DNA of 64,000 bases from Dryocola clanedunensis_A (GTDB lineage: Bacteria > Pseudomonadota > Gammaproteobacteria > Enterobacterales > Enterobacteriaceae), in assembly GCA_038405435.1 (NCBI GenBank), contig JBBYHZ010000005.1. The stretch is one strand, 5' to 3'. Below are positions 25,815 through 35,239 of this stretch, in pieces (the first letter of the stretch is position 1; each line of letters starts with the position of its first letter). A program made the translations under genes and the position numbers. The notes under the pieces are model-generated. The model was not told the origin of the DNA, ran no database searches, and worked only from the letters and a program-made list of their open reading frames with translations.

Positions 25815-26900
25815 TTACCACTGTGGCAAAGGTGGTGTCACGTCGGCGTTTTGAGCGCGCTGACGCAGCATGTGATCCATCAGAACGATCGCCAGCATCG
25901 CCTCCGCGATCGGCACCGCGCGGATCCCAACGCACGGATCGTGACGCCCACGGGTCACCATTTCGACCTCTTCGCCTTCGCGGTTGATCGTACGGCCCGG
26001 CACCATAATGCTGGAAGTGGGCTTCAGCGCCATGTTTGCCACAATCTGCTGGCCGCTGCTGATGCCGCCGAGAATGCCGCCCGCATGGTTGCTCTGGAAG
26101 CCTTCTTTGGTGATCTCATCGCGGTTCTGGCTGCCGCGCAGGCTGACCACGCCGAAGCCTTCGCCGATTTCCACGCCTTTCACGGCGTTAATGCTCATCA
26201 GCGCATGGGCGATATCCGCATCAAGACGGTCAAACACCGGCTCGCCAAGGCCTGGCGGCACGTTGTCTGCCACCACGGTGACTTTCGCACCGATGGAATC
26301 CCCCTCTTTTTTCAGGGCGCGCATCAGCTCGTCGAGGGTTTCGATTTTGTCCGGGTCCGGGCAGAAGAACGGGTTCTGCTCAACCCGATCCCAGTCCTTA
26401 ATCTCTAACGGCACGTCGCCCATCTGCGTCAGACAGCCGCGGATGGTGATGCCATATTTCTGCGCCAGATACTTTTTCGCAATGGCCCCCGCCGCCACGC
26501 GCATGGCGGTTTCACGGGCAGAGGAACGGCCACCGCCACGGTAATCGCGCTGGCCGTATTTTTGTTCGTAGGTGTAGTCGGCGTGGCCCGGACGGAACAC
26601 GTCTTTAATGGCGCTGTAATCCTGCGAGCGCTGGTCGGTATTTTCGATCAGCAGGCCGATGCTGGTGCCGGTGGTGACGCCTTCAAACACGCCGGAGAGG
26701 ATTTTAACCTGGTCCGGCTCGCGGCGCTGCGTGGTGTAGCGCGATGTGCCGGGGCGACGGCGGTCGAGGTCGTGCTGTAAGTCTGCTTCCGTCAGGGGAA
26801 TGCCCGGCGGTACGCCGTCCACGATGCAGCCCAGCGCAATACCGTGAGACTCACCAAATGTCGTTACGCGAAAAACCTGTCCGATTGAATTTCCTGCCAT
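25815..26900 (-). CDS. aroC: Chorismate synthase
   Basis: Makes chorismate from EPSP using reduced FMN; the last shared step to aromatic amino acids, folate and quinones. 361 aa. The three family signatures are GESHGIALGCIVDGVP near the N-terminus, GGRSSARETAMRVAAGAIAK in the middle and RGRHDPCVGIRAVPIAEAM near the C-terminus. It is preceded by prmB with a hairpin between. Confidence 0.98.
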   Translation of the reverse strand: MAGNSIGQVFRVTTFGESHGIALGCIVDGVPPGIPLTEADLQHDLDRRRPGTSRYTTQRREPDQVKILSGVFEGVTTGTSIGLLIENTDQRSQDYSAIKDVFRPGHADYTYEQKYGQRDYRGGGRSSARETAMRVAAGAIAKKYLAQKYGITIRGCLTQMGDVPLEIKDWDRVEQNPFFCPDPDKIETLDELMRALKKEGDSIGAKVTVVADNVPPGLGEPVFDRLDADIAHALMSINAVKGVEIGEGFGVVSLRGSQNRDEITKEGFQSNHAGGILGGISSGQQIVANMALKPTSSIMVPGRTINREGEEVEMVTRGRHDPCVGIRAVPIAEAMLAIVLMDHMLRQRAQNADVTPPLPQW

Positions 26901-26963
26901 TTTTCACGGCTCCTTACCGTTGTCATTTTTGATTGTGTTGTTGGCTATCGATTTCGCTGTTGG

Positions 26964-26990
26964 CGAAAAGAAGACGGGCCTTACGGCCCG
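26964..26990 (-). terminator. Hairpin between prmB and aroC
   Basis: Arms CGGGCC (26975-26980) and GGCCCG (26985-26990) with a 4-nt loop. On the minus strand it is followed by TCTTCTTTTC. A partial terminator is likely, allowing separate control of aroC. Confidence 0.6.
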
Positions 26991-26997
26991 CCTGCGG

Positions 26998-27930
26998 TCA
27001 ATCTTTGTAGATGCTGAAGTGCTCGCGCGCCGCAATCAGCTGCGCTTTGGTGAGCATGAAGACACCGTCGCCGCCGTTGTCGAACTCAAGCCAGGTGAAC
27101 GGCACCTCCGGGTACTGCTCCATCAGGTGAACCATGCTGTTTCCCACTTCGCAGACCAGCACGCCGCCGTCCGCCAGGTAATCCGGGGCGCAGGCCAGGA
27201 TACGGCGCGCCAGCTTCAGACCGTCGCTGCCTGCAGCCAGGCCCAGCTCCGGCTCGAAGCGGAACTCGCCCGGCAGGTCGGACATATCTTCCGCATCCAC
27301 GTACGGCGGATTGGTGACGATAATGTCGTACTGCACCTTCGGCAGGTCGCGGAACAGGTCGGAACGAATTGGCGTGACCTGATTCTCCAGGCCGTGCTCA
27401 GCAATGTTCTGCTCTGCTACCGCCAGCGCGTCCAGGGAGATATCGACCGCGTCGACTTCCGCATTCTGGAACTCATAGGCGCAGGCGATGGCGATGCAGC
27501 CGCTGCCGGTACACATATCCAGAATGTGCTGCGGCTCGCCGTCAAACAGGCCCGCAAAGCGGTTGGTGATAAGCTCACCGATTGGCGAACGCGGCACCAG
27601 CACGCGCTCGTCCACGTAGAATTCGTGGCCGCAGAACCAGGCTTTGTTGGTGAGGTAGGCAACCGGAATGCGCTCGTTGACGCGGCGAATCACGCGCTCC
27701 ACGATACGGTGGCGCTCGCTGGAGGTCAGGCGCGCGGTGCGCATATCTTCAGGAATATCCAGCGGCAGATAGAGGCTTGGCAGCACCAGCTGAACGGCTT
27801 CATCCCACGGGTTGTCGGTGCCGTGACCATACCAGATGTTGGCGGCGCTGAAGCGACTGACCGACCAGCGCAGCATATCCTGAATGGTGTGCAGTTCACT
27901 CACTGCCTCATCGACGAAAATTTTATCCAC
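26998..27930 (-). CDS. prmB: Ribosomal protein uL3 glutamine methyltransferase PrmB
   Basis: An N5-glutamine methyltransferase that modifies Gln150 of ribosomal protein L3. 310 aa (E. coli YfcB). The SAM motif is DMCTGSGCIAIACA and the catalytic motif is NPPYVDAEDM. The N-terminal helical domain, about 1-110, is the substrate-binding part. It is the first gene of its operon and divergent from smrB. Confidence 0.96.
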   Translation of the reverse strand: MDKIFVDEAVSELHTIQDMLRWSVSRFSAANIWYGHGTDNPWDEAVQLVLPSLYLPLDIPEDMRTARLTSSERHRIVERVIRRVNERIPVAYLTNKAWFCGHEFYVDERVLVPRSPIGELITNRFAGLFDGEPQHILDMCTGSGCIAIACAYEFQNAEVDAVDISLDALAVAEQNIAEHGLENQVTPIRSDLFRDLPKVQYDIIVTNPPYVDAEDMSDLPGEFRFEPELGLAAGSDGLKLARRILACAPDYLADGGVLVCEVGNSMVHLMEQYPEVPFTWLEFDNGGDGVFMLTKAQLIAAREHFSIYKD

Positions 27931-28100
27931 GTTGCCCTCCGCAGGCCGTTCGCGCTAATACAATAATCGATTAGTTTGCCATGAAGACCGCGACAAATCA
28001 GCAGACAATCGCCGTGGCGGGGCGGAAAATCGCGTTTTATTTAGCGATGGGCGGCAAAGCGGGTAAACTGGCGGCATAGCAGATGCGAGACGAGAAACAG

Positions 28101-28652
28101 ATGAAGAAGAAACCACCGCTCAGCGCTGACGATCAGAACCTTTTCCGCGATCTGATGAGCGGCACCAAAAAACTCACCCAGGACACCATTGTTCACCGCC
28201 CGGCGCGCAAAAAAGCCATGCAGGTGCCGGTGAAACGGCTGTTACAGGAGCAGGCGGACGCCAGCCACTACTTTTCCGATGAGTTTCAGCCGCGCCTGGC
28301 AACGGAAGGCCCTACGCGCTATGTCCGCGAGGACGTCAGCCACTTTGAATTAAAGAAGATTCGCCGGGGCGACTACTCCCCCGAGCTGTTTCTGGATTTA
28401 CACGGGTTAACGCAGCTGCAGGCCAAGCAGGAGCTGGGCGCGCTGATTGCCGCCTGCCGCCGGGAGCACGTGTTTTGTGCCTGCGTAATGCACGGGCACG
28501 GCAAGCATGTTTTAAAGCAGCAGACGCCGCTGTGGCTGGCGCAGCATCCGCACGTGATGGCTTTCCATCAGTCACCGAAAGAGTACGGCGGCGACGCGGC
28601 GCTGCTGGTGCTGATTGAAGTGGAAGAGTGGCAGCCGCCGGAGCTGCCTTAA
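28101..28652 (+). CDS. smrB: Ribosome rescue endonuclease SmrB
   Basis: An Smr-domain nuclease that cuts mRNA at collided ribosomes. 183 aa, as in E. coli (YfcN). The N-terminal extension reads SADDQNLFRDLMSGTK and TIVHRP. The Smr domain covers about 98-173, with LDLHGLTQLQAKQEL and the conserved HGHGKHVLK. ATG 28101 has GAGACGAGAAACAG upstream; an in-frame ATG at 28083 would add six residues. Confidence 0.95.
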   Translation: MKKKPPLSADDQNLFRDLMSGTKKLTQDTIVHRPARKKAMQVPVKRLLQEQADASHYFSDEFQPRLATEGPTRYVREDVSHFELKKIRRGDYSPELFLDLHGLTQLQAKQELGALIAACRREHVFCACVMHGHGKHVLKQQTPLWLAQHPHVMAFHQSPKEYGGDAALLVLIEVEEWQPPELP

Positions 28653-28668
28653 CTTCTGGGTTGTCTGG

Positions 28669-28708
28669 TGCCCTCACCCCGGCCCTCTCCCACGTGGAGA
28701 GGGTGAAA
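28669..28708. repeat. Dispersed CCCTCACCCC/GAGAGGG repeat
   Basis: GTGCCCTCACCCCGGCCCTC then TCCCACGTGGAGAGGGTGAA. The arms CCCTCTCC and GGAGAGGG form a hairpin. The motif is a common intergenic repeat in gamma-proteobacteria and lies just after the smrB stop. Confidence 0.5.
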
Positions 28709-28740
28709 TTCAAAACCTGTTCACCGGAACCTCAAAAACA

Positions 28741-28770
28741 GAAAGAGCCGCATATAGCGGCTCTTTTTTT
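28741..28770. terminator. Bidirectional terminator smrB/sixA
   Basis: Stem AGAGCCGC (28744-28751) and GCGGCTCT (28757-28764) followed by seven T on the plus strand. A GTTTTTGAGG run lies beyond it on the other strand. It sits between convergent smrB and sixA. Confidence 0.88.
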
Positions 28771-28784
28771 CATGCTTACGGCTC

Positions 28785-29273
28785 TCAGATAGCTTTCGCT
28801 ACCCTGAGGTTGCACGGGTTCATCTGCCAGTTGAACACGCCTTTTCCGGTCTGCGGATCGAGCGTGACGTTGGCGATTGCCGAGGTACAAAACATAGGTG
28901 GAGACTCTTCAGGGCAGAGTTCAGACACCAGGTAACCTACCAGCGGCAGGTGGGACACCACCAGCGCTGACTCAACGCCTTCACTGGCCAGGGCCTGCAG
29001 GTAGTCGCCCACCAGGCCTACATCACCGCACGGAGTCAACTCCTGCAGGATGTCCTCTTTTTCCGGGAGGTTAAGCGCTTCCCGCACCACGTCCAGGGTC
29101 TGTTCAGCTCGCAGGTAAGGGCTCACCAGAACACGTTCGATATCCGCTACCTGACCTTTCAACCAGGTCGCCATTACCCGGGATTCGTCACACCCGCACT
29201 GGGTTAATGGACGTACCGAGTCACTGGCGGCATCGAGTGCCGCGTCGCCGTGACGCATGATAAAAACTTGCAT
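28785..29273 (-). CDS. sixA: Phosphohistidine phosphatase SixA
   Basis: A histidine-type phosphatase that dephosphorylates proteins such as the PTS-Ntr carrier NPr and the ArcB HPt domain. 162 aa. The catalytic motif MRHGDAAL has the nucleophile H8; the second catalytic histidine is in VVSHLPLVG. It lies about 210 nt downstream of fadJ with its own promoter region. Confidence 0.94.
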   Translation of the reverse strand: MQVFIMRHGDAALDAASDSVRPLTQCGCDESRVMATWLKGQVADIERVLVSPYLRAEQTLDVVREALNLPEKEDILQELTPCGDVGLVGDYLQALASEGVESALVVSHLPLVGYLVSELCPEESPPMFCTSAIANVTLDPQTGKGVFNWQMNPCNLRVAKAI

Positions 29274-29484
29274 ATTGCACCGCTTTTGTTAACCAGGAAT
29301 GCTGCGCCATATCCCCAATGAGAGCAGAGGATATATTCAGCAGCCGGGCATTGTGCCTTATCCGTACATCGAATGAAACGCTGTTTTTTACCTTATTGCT
29401 GTAAGTATAGTCAATTAGTGTTTACACATTAACCAACCAGCGCCCATTCACCGAGTTGCTGCCTCGCCCGGGGCGAGGAGAAAC

Positions 29485-31644
29485 TCATGCTTCTTTGACC
29501 CCAACTTCCGCAGCAGGGTTCACTGTTCCTGAGAAAGTAAGGTTGTTCTCTGCCATCTGCCGCAGCCGGTCACAGGGTGTGAAACGCTCCCCGTACTGCC
29601 CTGCCAGCCGTTCGAGCCTGGCCACAATGTCACCCGCGCCCCGGCTATCCATATAGCGGAACGGGCCACCAAGGAAAGGTGGAAATCCTATACCAAATAC
29701 GGCACCAATATCGCCATCACGCGCGCTGCGCACCACGACTTCATCCAGGCAGCGAGCGGCTTCATTCAGCATCATTAACACACAGCGCTCAGCGATAACC
29801 TGCGGATCGAGCTGCCCTTTCGGCGTTACGCCCAGCAGTTTATAAATTGCCGGGTCGGCCTGTTTTTTGCTTTTACGCCCTTTCGCCGGATAAAGATAGA
29901 AACCGCGCCCATTTTTTCTCCCTTTGCGATCGTCCTTCAAAATTGCGTCTATTGCAGGCGGAGCGGCAAAACGATCGCCGTAAGCGTTTTGCAGTATTGG
30001 ACTAATTTTAGTCCCCACGTCGATTCCCACCTCATCCAAAAGTTGGATTGGGCCAACGGGGAAACCATACTTCACCAGGGCTTCGTCGATCTTTTCGATC
30101 GGCTCCCCTTCCACCAGGCAGCGCATGGCTTCATTTATGTAAGGTGCAAGAATACGGTTAACGTAGAACCCGGCGCTGTCGCCGACCACGATCGGCGTTT
30201 TTCCCTGTTTCTTCGCCAGCGCAACCGTTGTGGAAATAGTTTCCGCAGATGTACCGGCGTGAGGAATAACTTCCACCAGCGGCATTTTGTCCACCGGGCT
30301 GAAGTAGTGCAGACCGATAACCTGTTCTGGACGTGCGGCGTTCGCGGCGATATCCGCAATCGGTAAAGAAGAGGTATTAGAGGCAAAGATGGTATGCGCC
30401 GCGGCGTACCGTTCAATTTCCGCCACCATTTTCTGCTTCAGGGCTAAATCCTCGAACACGGCCTCCACCACGATTTCGCGATGGCTGAAGCCGTGGTAAT
30501 CCGTGCCGCCAGAGATACGCGCCATTTCCCGCTGCCGCTCTGCCGCTTTCATATGACGGCGGCGCACCTTTTTATCCAGCAGATCCCAGCTGTATTTCAG
30601 GGCGTGGTTGATGCCGTCGTTACTGATATCTTTAATTCGCACCGGAAGATGCCCTTTCGATGCCGTAACGTACGCAATGCCACCGCCCATCAGGCCGCCG
30701 CCCAGCACGCCGACTGCATGAATCGGACGAGGCTCGGCGTCGCCGCCGTGCTCTTTTTTTAGCTCCGTGCTGGCGAAGAATATGCTGCGCAACGCGGCGG
30801 ACTGCGGCGTCATTGCCAGCTCACCGAAGGCTTTTGCCTCCGCTTCGTAGCCGCTGTGGCTCCCCTGCTCTAAGCCGGTTTTGATAACGTCAAGAATGCG
30901 TCGCGTCGCCGGATAGTTGCCTTTGGTTTTCTGTTCGGTTTTTTTACCGACGAGATTAAACAATAGTGAGCGCCCCAGCGGCCCGGCGAGAATACGCTCC
31001 CGGACGGGCAAAACGCGCGAAGGTTTGCGGCCTTTCAGGGCCAGCTCCACTGCCGCATTCAGCAAAATAGATTGCGGAACAACGTCGTCCACCAGGCCCA
31101 GCTTCAGCGCCTGGCGCGGACGAAGCTGTTTGCCGGTCAGGATCATATCCAGCGCGTTGCTTACGCCAACCAGACGCGGTAAACGCTGCGTGCCGCCGGA
31201 ACCGGGCAGCAGCCCGAGCTGTACTTCAGGCAGCCCCAGCTTCGTTTTTTCGTCGTCGGTGCAGATACGCGCGTGGCAGGCCAGCGCCAGCTCCAGGCCA
31301 CCGCCCAGGCAGGCGCCGTGGATTGCGGCCACCACCGGTATCGGTAAAGCCGCAATTTCTGCCATTATCTGCTGACCCTGCTGCGCCAGAGACTGGGCTT
31401 CTGCGGCGGACTGGCAGCCGGCAATCATATTGATATCCGCACCGGCGACAAAGTTATCCGGCTTGCCGGAAATGAATACCAGCCCCTGCAAACTGTGGTT
31501 ATCGCGAACCTGTTTAATGATGGCGTGAACCTCCGGGCCGAACGAAGCCTTGAGGGTATTCATCTTTTCGCCGGGAACGTCGATGGTGACCACCGCCACG
31601 TTGTCGAGACGGACGTGCAGAGTGAATGCGCTTGTCTGTTCCAT
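29485..31644 (-). CDS. fadJ: Fatty acid oxidation complex subunit alpha FadJ
   Basis: Anaerobic beta-oxidation: enoyl-CoA hydratase and 3-hydroxyacyl-CoA dehydrogenase. 719 aa (714 in E. coli). The crotonase half (about 1-190) shows GACLGGGLELALACHAR and EVQLGLLPGSGGTQRLP. The dehydrogenase half opens with the NAD motif VLGGGLMGGGIAY (near 312) and has GLHYFSPVDKMPLVEV. It acts in a complex with FadI. Its start shares one base with the fadI stop (TAATG). Confidence 0.97.
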   Translation of the reverse strand: MEQTSAFTLHVRLDNVAVVTIDVPGEKMNTLKASFGPEVHAIIKQVRDNHSLQGLVFISGKPDNFVAGADINMIAGCQSAAEAQSLAQQGQQIMAEIAALPIPVVAAIHGACLGGGLELALACHARICTDDEKTKLGLPEVQLGLLPGSGGTQRLPRLVGVSNALDMILTGKQLRPRQALKLGLVDDVVPQSILLNAAVELALKGRKPSRVLPVRERILAGPLGRSLLFNLVGKKTEQKTKGNYPATRRILDVIKTGLEQGSHSGYEAEAKAFGELAMTPQSAALRSIFFASTELKKEHGGDAEPRPIHAVGVLGGGLMGGGIAYVTASKGHLPVRIKDISNDGINHALKYSWDLLDKKVRRRHMKAAERQREMARISGGTDYHGFSHREIVVEAVFEDLALKQKMVAEIERYAAAHTIFASNTSSLPIADIAANAARPEQVIGLHYFSPVDKMPLVEVIPHAGTSAETISTTVALAKKQGKTPIVVGDSAGFYVNRILAPYINEAMRCLVEGEPIEKIDEALVKYGFPVGPIQLLDEVGIDVGTKISPILQNAYGDRFAAPPAIDAILKDDRKGRKNGRGFYLYPAKGRKSKKQADPAIYKLLGVTPKGQLDPQVIAERCVLMMLNEAARCLDEVVVRSARDGDIGAVFGIGFPPFLGGPFRYMDSRGAGDIVARLERLAGQYGERFTPCDRLRQMAENNLTFSGTVNPAAEVGVKEA

Positions 31645-32954
31645 TATTCGACCTCCAGTACCATAGCCGCGCCCAGGCCACCGGCGGCACAGGCCGTCAC
31701 CAGCCCAAGCCCACCGCCGCGACGACGCAGTTCATGCAGCGTCTGGGTAATCATACGCGCGCCCGTGGCCGCAAACGGGTGGCCGTAGGCAATCGACCCG
31801 CCGAGCACGTTAAATTTGGCATCGTCCACCTCTCCCGTAGCATGAGCACGGCCAAGAACATCGCGGGCAAAGCGCTCGCTGGAAAGCATTTTCAAATTGG
31901 CAAGCGTCTGCGCCGCAAAGGCTTCATGCATATCAAAGAGGGTCAGGTCGGCAAGCGTGATCCCGGCGCGCTCCAGCGCCAGCGGCGTCGCCCAGGCCGG
32001 TCCAAGAAGCATGTCTTTCCAGACGTCCACTGCGGTAAACGCATAGCTGCGCAGGAAACCAAGCGGCTTAAGGCCGATCTCACGAGCACGCGACTCCGTC
32101 ATCAGTATGACGGCAGCGGCCCCGTCGGTCAGCGGCGTGCTGTTGGCCGCGGTTACCGTGCCGTGTTTACGATCGAAAGCAGGCCGCAGCTTTGCGTAAT
32201 CTTCCAGTGAAGAACCTTTGCGCACGTTGTTATCTTCCGCGAAAGGCTGGCGATATGGCGAGATAAACGCCGTCATCACTTCTTCCGACAGCTTCCCTTC
32301 CTGCCATGCCTGCGCCGCACGAATATGGGAACGATGGGCCAGGGCATCCTGCTGTTCGCGGGTGATACCGTGCGTCTTCGCCATTTGTTCGGCGGTGTCA
32401 CCCATGCGTAATCCGGTCGAATATTCCGCTACCGCCGGAGGAACAGGCAGCAAGTCGCGTGGGCGAAGCTTAGAGAATAGTTTGAGGCGCTGTCCGAGCG
32501 AGCGGGCTTTGTTCACATCCACGAGCGTACGGCCAAGCTTTTTACTCACGCCAATCGGCAAAACGGAGGATGAGTCTGCCCCACCCGCGATCCCCGCGCG
32601 AATCGTCCCGGCAAGTAAACTTTCCGCCACGTTGGCCACGGCCTGGAAACTTGTCGCGCACGCACGGCTGACGCTATAGGCATCGGTATGCACGCTCATG
32701 CCGGTGCCGAGCACGATTTCACGGGCAATATTTGGCGCTTCCGGCATCTGTACAACCTGGCCGAAAACGAGCTGCTCAATGATTTCCGGGGATATCTCGC
32801 TGCGCGCCAGCAGTTCGCTGACCACCATGTTGCCAAGATCGATGGCGGGAATGCCGTGAAAAGCTGTCGCCTGTTTTGCAAACGGCGTGCGTAGACCGCT
32901 GACGATGGCAATGCGGTCGCCCTGACGGGTAACCAGCGGAAGTGCCTTACTCAT
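31644..32954 (-). CDS. fadI: 3-ketoacyl-CoA thiolase FadI
   Basis: The thiolase of anaerobic beta-oxidation. 436 aa, as in E. coli. The nucleophile is C99 in SVSRACATSFQAV; the C-terminal active-site motifs are GHPFAATGAR and VTACAAGGLGAA. It is the first gene of fadIJ, with a FadR site 36 nt upstream. Confidence 0.97.
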   Translation of the reverse strand: MSKALPLVTRQGDRIAIVSGLRTPFAKQATAFHGIPAIDLGNMVVSELLARSEISPEIIEQLVFGQVVQMPEAPNIAREIVLGTGMSVHTDAYSVSRACATSFQAVANVAESLLAGTIRAGIAGGADSSSVLPIGVSKKLGRTLVDVNKARSLGQRLKLFSKLRPRDLLPVPPAVAEYSTGLRMGDTAEQMAKTHGITREQQDALAHRSHIRAAQAWQEGKLSEEVMTAFISPYRQPFAEDNNVRKGSSLEDYAKLRPAFDRKHGTVTAANSTPLTDGAAAVILMTESRAREIGLKPLGFLRSYAFTAVDVWKDMLLGPAWATPLALERAGITLADLTLFDMHEAFAAQTLANLKMLSSERFARDVLGRAHATGEVDDAKFNVLGGSIAYGHPFAATGARMITQTLHELRRRGGGLGLVTACAAGGLGAAMVLEVE

Positions 32955-32989
32955 AACGCGCCCCTGTTAAAAAATGTAAGCAGATAAAT

Positions 32990-33006
32990 TAGTGGTCGGA
33001 CCTGAT
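32990..33006. promoter_or_regulatory. FadR operator of fadIJ
   Basis: TAGTGGTCGGACCTGAT contains the full FadR core TGGTCNGACC. It lies just upstream of fadI, as expected for long-chain acyl-CoA derepression. Confidence 0.75.
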
Positions 33007-33137
33007 CACAGTTTTAACCAAAAAGTTACATTCAGCCAACCGGGGGAGGAGAAATTTGGGAGGGGGGACACGCTTTACCGCAGGATTATTGGAGATGAAG
33101 ACACAGGATGAAGCTGGCGTCATCGGTCAAATTTTAC

Positions 33138-33168
33138 GGTGGATGACGCTGACGCTTATCCACCCTAC
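33138..33168. repeat. REP-like palindrome between fadI promoter and yfcZ
   Basis: GGTGGATGACGCTGACGC then TTATCCACCCTAC. A fragment of a second copy (ATAGGGTGG) follows at 33181. It lies just downstream of the yfcZ stop codon. Confidence 0.75.
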
Positions 33169-33199
33169 GTCCGCTCGGGCATAGGGTGGTTAGAAAAAA

Positions 33200-33484
33200 T
33201 TAACGCAGGCCGAGCTGGAAGATCATGGTTTCAGCCTGGCAGCTGAAGACAAAGTCGATATCCATCTGCACGCCACCCTCAACTTCTTTGAAAGTTGGGA
33301 CGATCTGGCAGGGCTCGGACTCGACTTCACGGGCCTTCTCGCTTAGCGCGGCCAGCGTTTCTTCTGCCTGGGCCTTATTGTCAAAGACGCGGCTGTAGGT
33401 TGCGATGCAGTCGGTATTATCAATGATGGAGCCGACATCAATACAGCAGCAAACCGGGGTTTCATCAGCGCTGTTCTTACTCAT
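33200..33484 (-). CDS. yfcZ: YfcZ/YiiS family protein
   Basis: A small protein of 94 aa (DUF406). Two adjacent cysteines in ETPVCCCIDVGSIID and one in CIATYSRVF give a Cys-rich N-terminal half; the C-terminal half has DIDFVFSCQAETMIFQLGLR. The function is unknown. The start is preceded by AGAGGAAAATC. It is divergent from fadL across a 366-nt gap. Confidence 0.92.
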   Translation of the reverse strand: MSKNSADETPVCCCIDVGSIIDNTDCIATYSRVFDNKAQAEETLAALSEKAREVESEPCQIVPTFKEVEGGVQMDIDFVFSCQAETMIFQLGLR

Positions 33485-33730
33485 TATGATTTTCCTCTGT
33501 ATCTAAAGATGGGAAGGGATTCAACAATTACTGTCTATTTTACGCTCCCAGTTGAATGCTCACCAGCCGTTAATATTATCTGGCGCGCCAGGGGAGCAAA
33601 ATCACACTTAAAAATGATCTAAAACAAATTTCATGCTTCTGGCCTGGGCGCCCTGGCCGCTATTTTGCCAGGCAGATCTCGTTTTTAAGATCAAACTTTA
33701 AAAACTTTAGAAACAAACTTGCAACATCCC

Positions 33731-33772
33731 ATCTGGTCAGACCTATACTCTCGCCACTGGTCAGATTTCTCT
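33731..33772 (+). promoter_or_regulatory. fadL promoter with two FadR sites
   Basis: Site 1 (33731-33747) is ATCTGGTCAGACCTATA with the complete core TGGTCAGACC; it overlaps a -10-like TATACT at 33744-33749. Site 2 (33757-33772) has TGGTCAGATT. E. coli fadL has two FadR sites in the same layout. The remaining 33485-33730 is A/T-rich with no gene seen; 33773-33850 is the leader. Confidence 0.8.
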
Positions 33773-33850
33773 TACACGGATCAGTCCCTACTATTCGCGC
33801 TCCTGTTACTACATGTAACATTGTTTGTATAAAAATAAATCTATGAGGTT

Positions 33851-35179
33851 TTGGTCATGAGCCAGAAAAACCTGTTTACAAAGTCAGCCCTCGCGGTTGC
33901 AGTGGCAATTGTCTCCTCGCAGGCGTACGCCGCCGGCTTTCAATTAAACGAGTTCTCTTCCTCTGGCCTTGGCCGAGCGTATTCGGGGGAAGGTGCCGTG
34001 GCGGACAACGCGGGCTCAGCCAGCCGTAACCCAGCCACCATCATGATGTTCGATCGCCCTTCTTTCTCGGGCGGTGCGATCTTCATCGACCCGGACGTAA
34101 ATGTTTCAGGCACCTCACCTTCAGGCCGCAGCCTTGACGCAGATAACATTGCGCCAACCGCCTGGGTACCAAACCTGCACTTTGTCGCGCCGATTAACGA
34201 ACAATTTGGTTGGGGGGCATCGGTCACCTCTAACTATGGTCTGGCAACAGAATTTACCGATGACTACACCGCAGGCTCCATGGGCGGCAAAACCGACCTG
34301 ACCACCCTGAACCTGAACCTGAGCGGTGCTTACCGCCTGAACAATAACTGGAGCTTCGGCGTTGGCTTTGATGCTGTATACGCCAAAGCGAAAATCGAGC
34401 GTTACGCCGGTGACCTGCCTCAGCTCATCGCTGGGTCTGGCGCCCTGCCGCCGCAGCTGGCAGGCCCGGTTTCCCAGATCCCTGGCGACACCCAAATCGC
34501 CCACCTGAAAGGTGACGAGTGGGGCTACGGCTGGAACGCCGGTATTCTTTACGAAATCGATAAGGACAACCGCTACGGCTTTACCTACCGTTCAGAAATC
34601 AAAATCGACTTCGACGGCGACTATAAGAGCAACCTTCCGGCCGCCTATAACCCGCTGCTGTCTAACTTTGGCCTACCGGCCGGCACCAACGGACAAACCG
34701 TTCCGGGCGCGCTGACCCTGAACCTGCCTGAAATGTGGGAGCTGTCCGGGTATAACAAAGTCGCACCGCAGTGGGCTATCCACTACAGCGTGACCTATAC
34801 CAGCTGGAGCCAGTTCCAGGAGCTGAAAGCAACCGGCAACAACGGCCAGACGCTGTTCTATAAAGAAGAAAGCTTCAAGGATGCCTACCGCATCGCGCTG
34901 GGTACCACCTACTTTATGGATAAAAACTGGACCTTCCGTACCGGTATCGCATTCGACGATAGCCCGGTTCCGGCTGATAACCGCTCCATCTCTATCCCGG
35001 ATCAGGACCGTCTGTGGCTGAGCGCGGGTACCACCTACGCGTTTAACGACGATGCCTCCGTAGACCTGGGCGTGTCCTATATGCACGGTCAGCACGTAGA
35101 GATCAACGAAGGGCCATATACCTTCCGCTCCGAAGGGAAAGCCTGGCTGTACGGCATGAACTTCAACTACGCGTTCTGA
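33851..35179 (+). CDS. fadL: Long-chain fatty acid outer-membrane transporter FadL
   Basis: A 14-stranded outer-membrane barrel that passes long-chain fatty acids. 442 aa (446 in E. coli). The signal peptide (1-27) ends AYA; the mature start AGFQLNEFSSSGLGRAYSGE forms the hatch. It ends in Phe (NFNYAF), the usual barrel signal. A loop near 195-215 (LPPQLAGPVSQIPGDT) differs strongly from the E. coli sequence, as expected for a surface loop. A strong terminator follows. Confidence 0.97.
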   Translation: MVMSQKNLFTKSALAVAVAIVSSQAYAAGFQLNEFSSSGLGRAYSGEGAVADNAGSASRNPATIMMFDRPSFSGGAIFIDPDVNVSGTSPSGRSLDADNIAPTAWVPNLHFVAPINEQFGWGASVTSNYGLATEFTDDYTAGSMGGKTDLTTLNLNLSGAYRLNNNWSFGVGFDAVYAKAKIERYAGDLPQLIAGSGALPPQLAGPVSQIPGDTQIAHLKGDEWGYGWNAGILYEIDKDNRYGFTYRSEIKIDFDGDYKSNLPAAYNPLLSNFGLPAGTNGQTVPGALTLNLPEMWELSGYNKVAPQWAIHYSVTYTSWSQFQELKATGNNGQTLFYKEESFKDAYRIALGTTYFMDKNWTFRTGIAFDDSPVPADNRSISIPDQDRLWLSAGTTYAFNDDASVDLGVSYMHGQHVEINEGPYTFRSEGKAWLYGMNFNYAF

Positions 35180-35192
35180 TAGCCAGCAGCAA

Positions 35193-35226
35193 CAAAAAAG
35201 GCGAACCTCCAGGTTCGCCTTTTTTT
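35193..35226. terminator. Bidirectional terminator fadL/mlaA
   Basis: AAAAAAGGCGAACCT and AGGTTCGCCTTTTTTT, a 10-bp stem with A and T runs on both sides. It serves convergent fadL and mlaA. Confidence 0.92.
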
Positions 35227-35239
35227 ATGCCTTCGCACA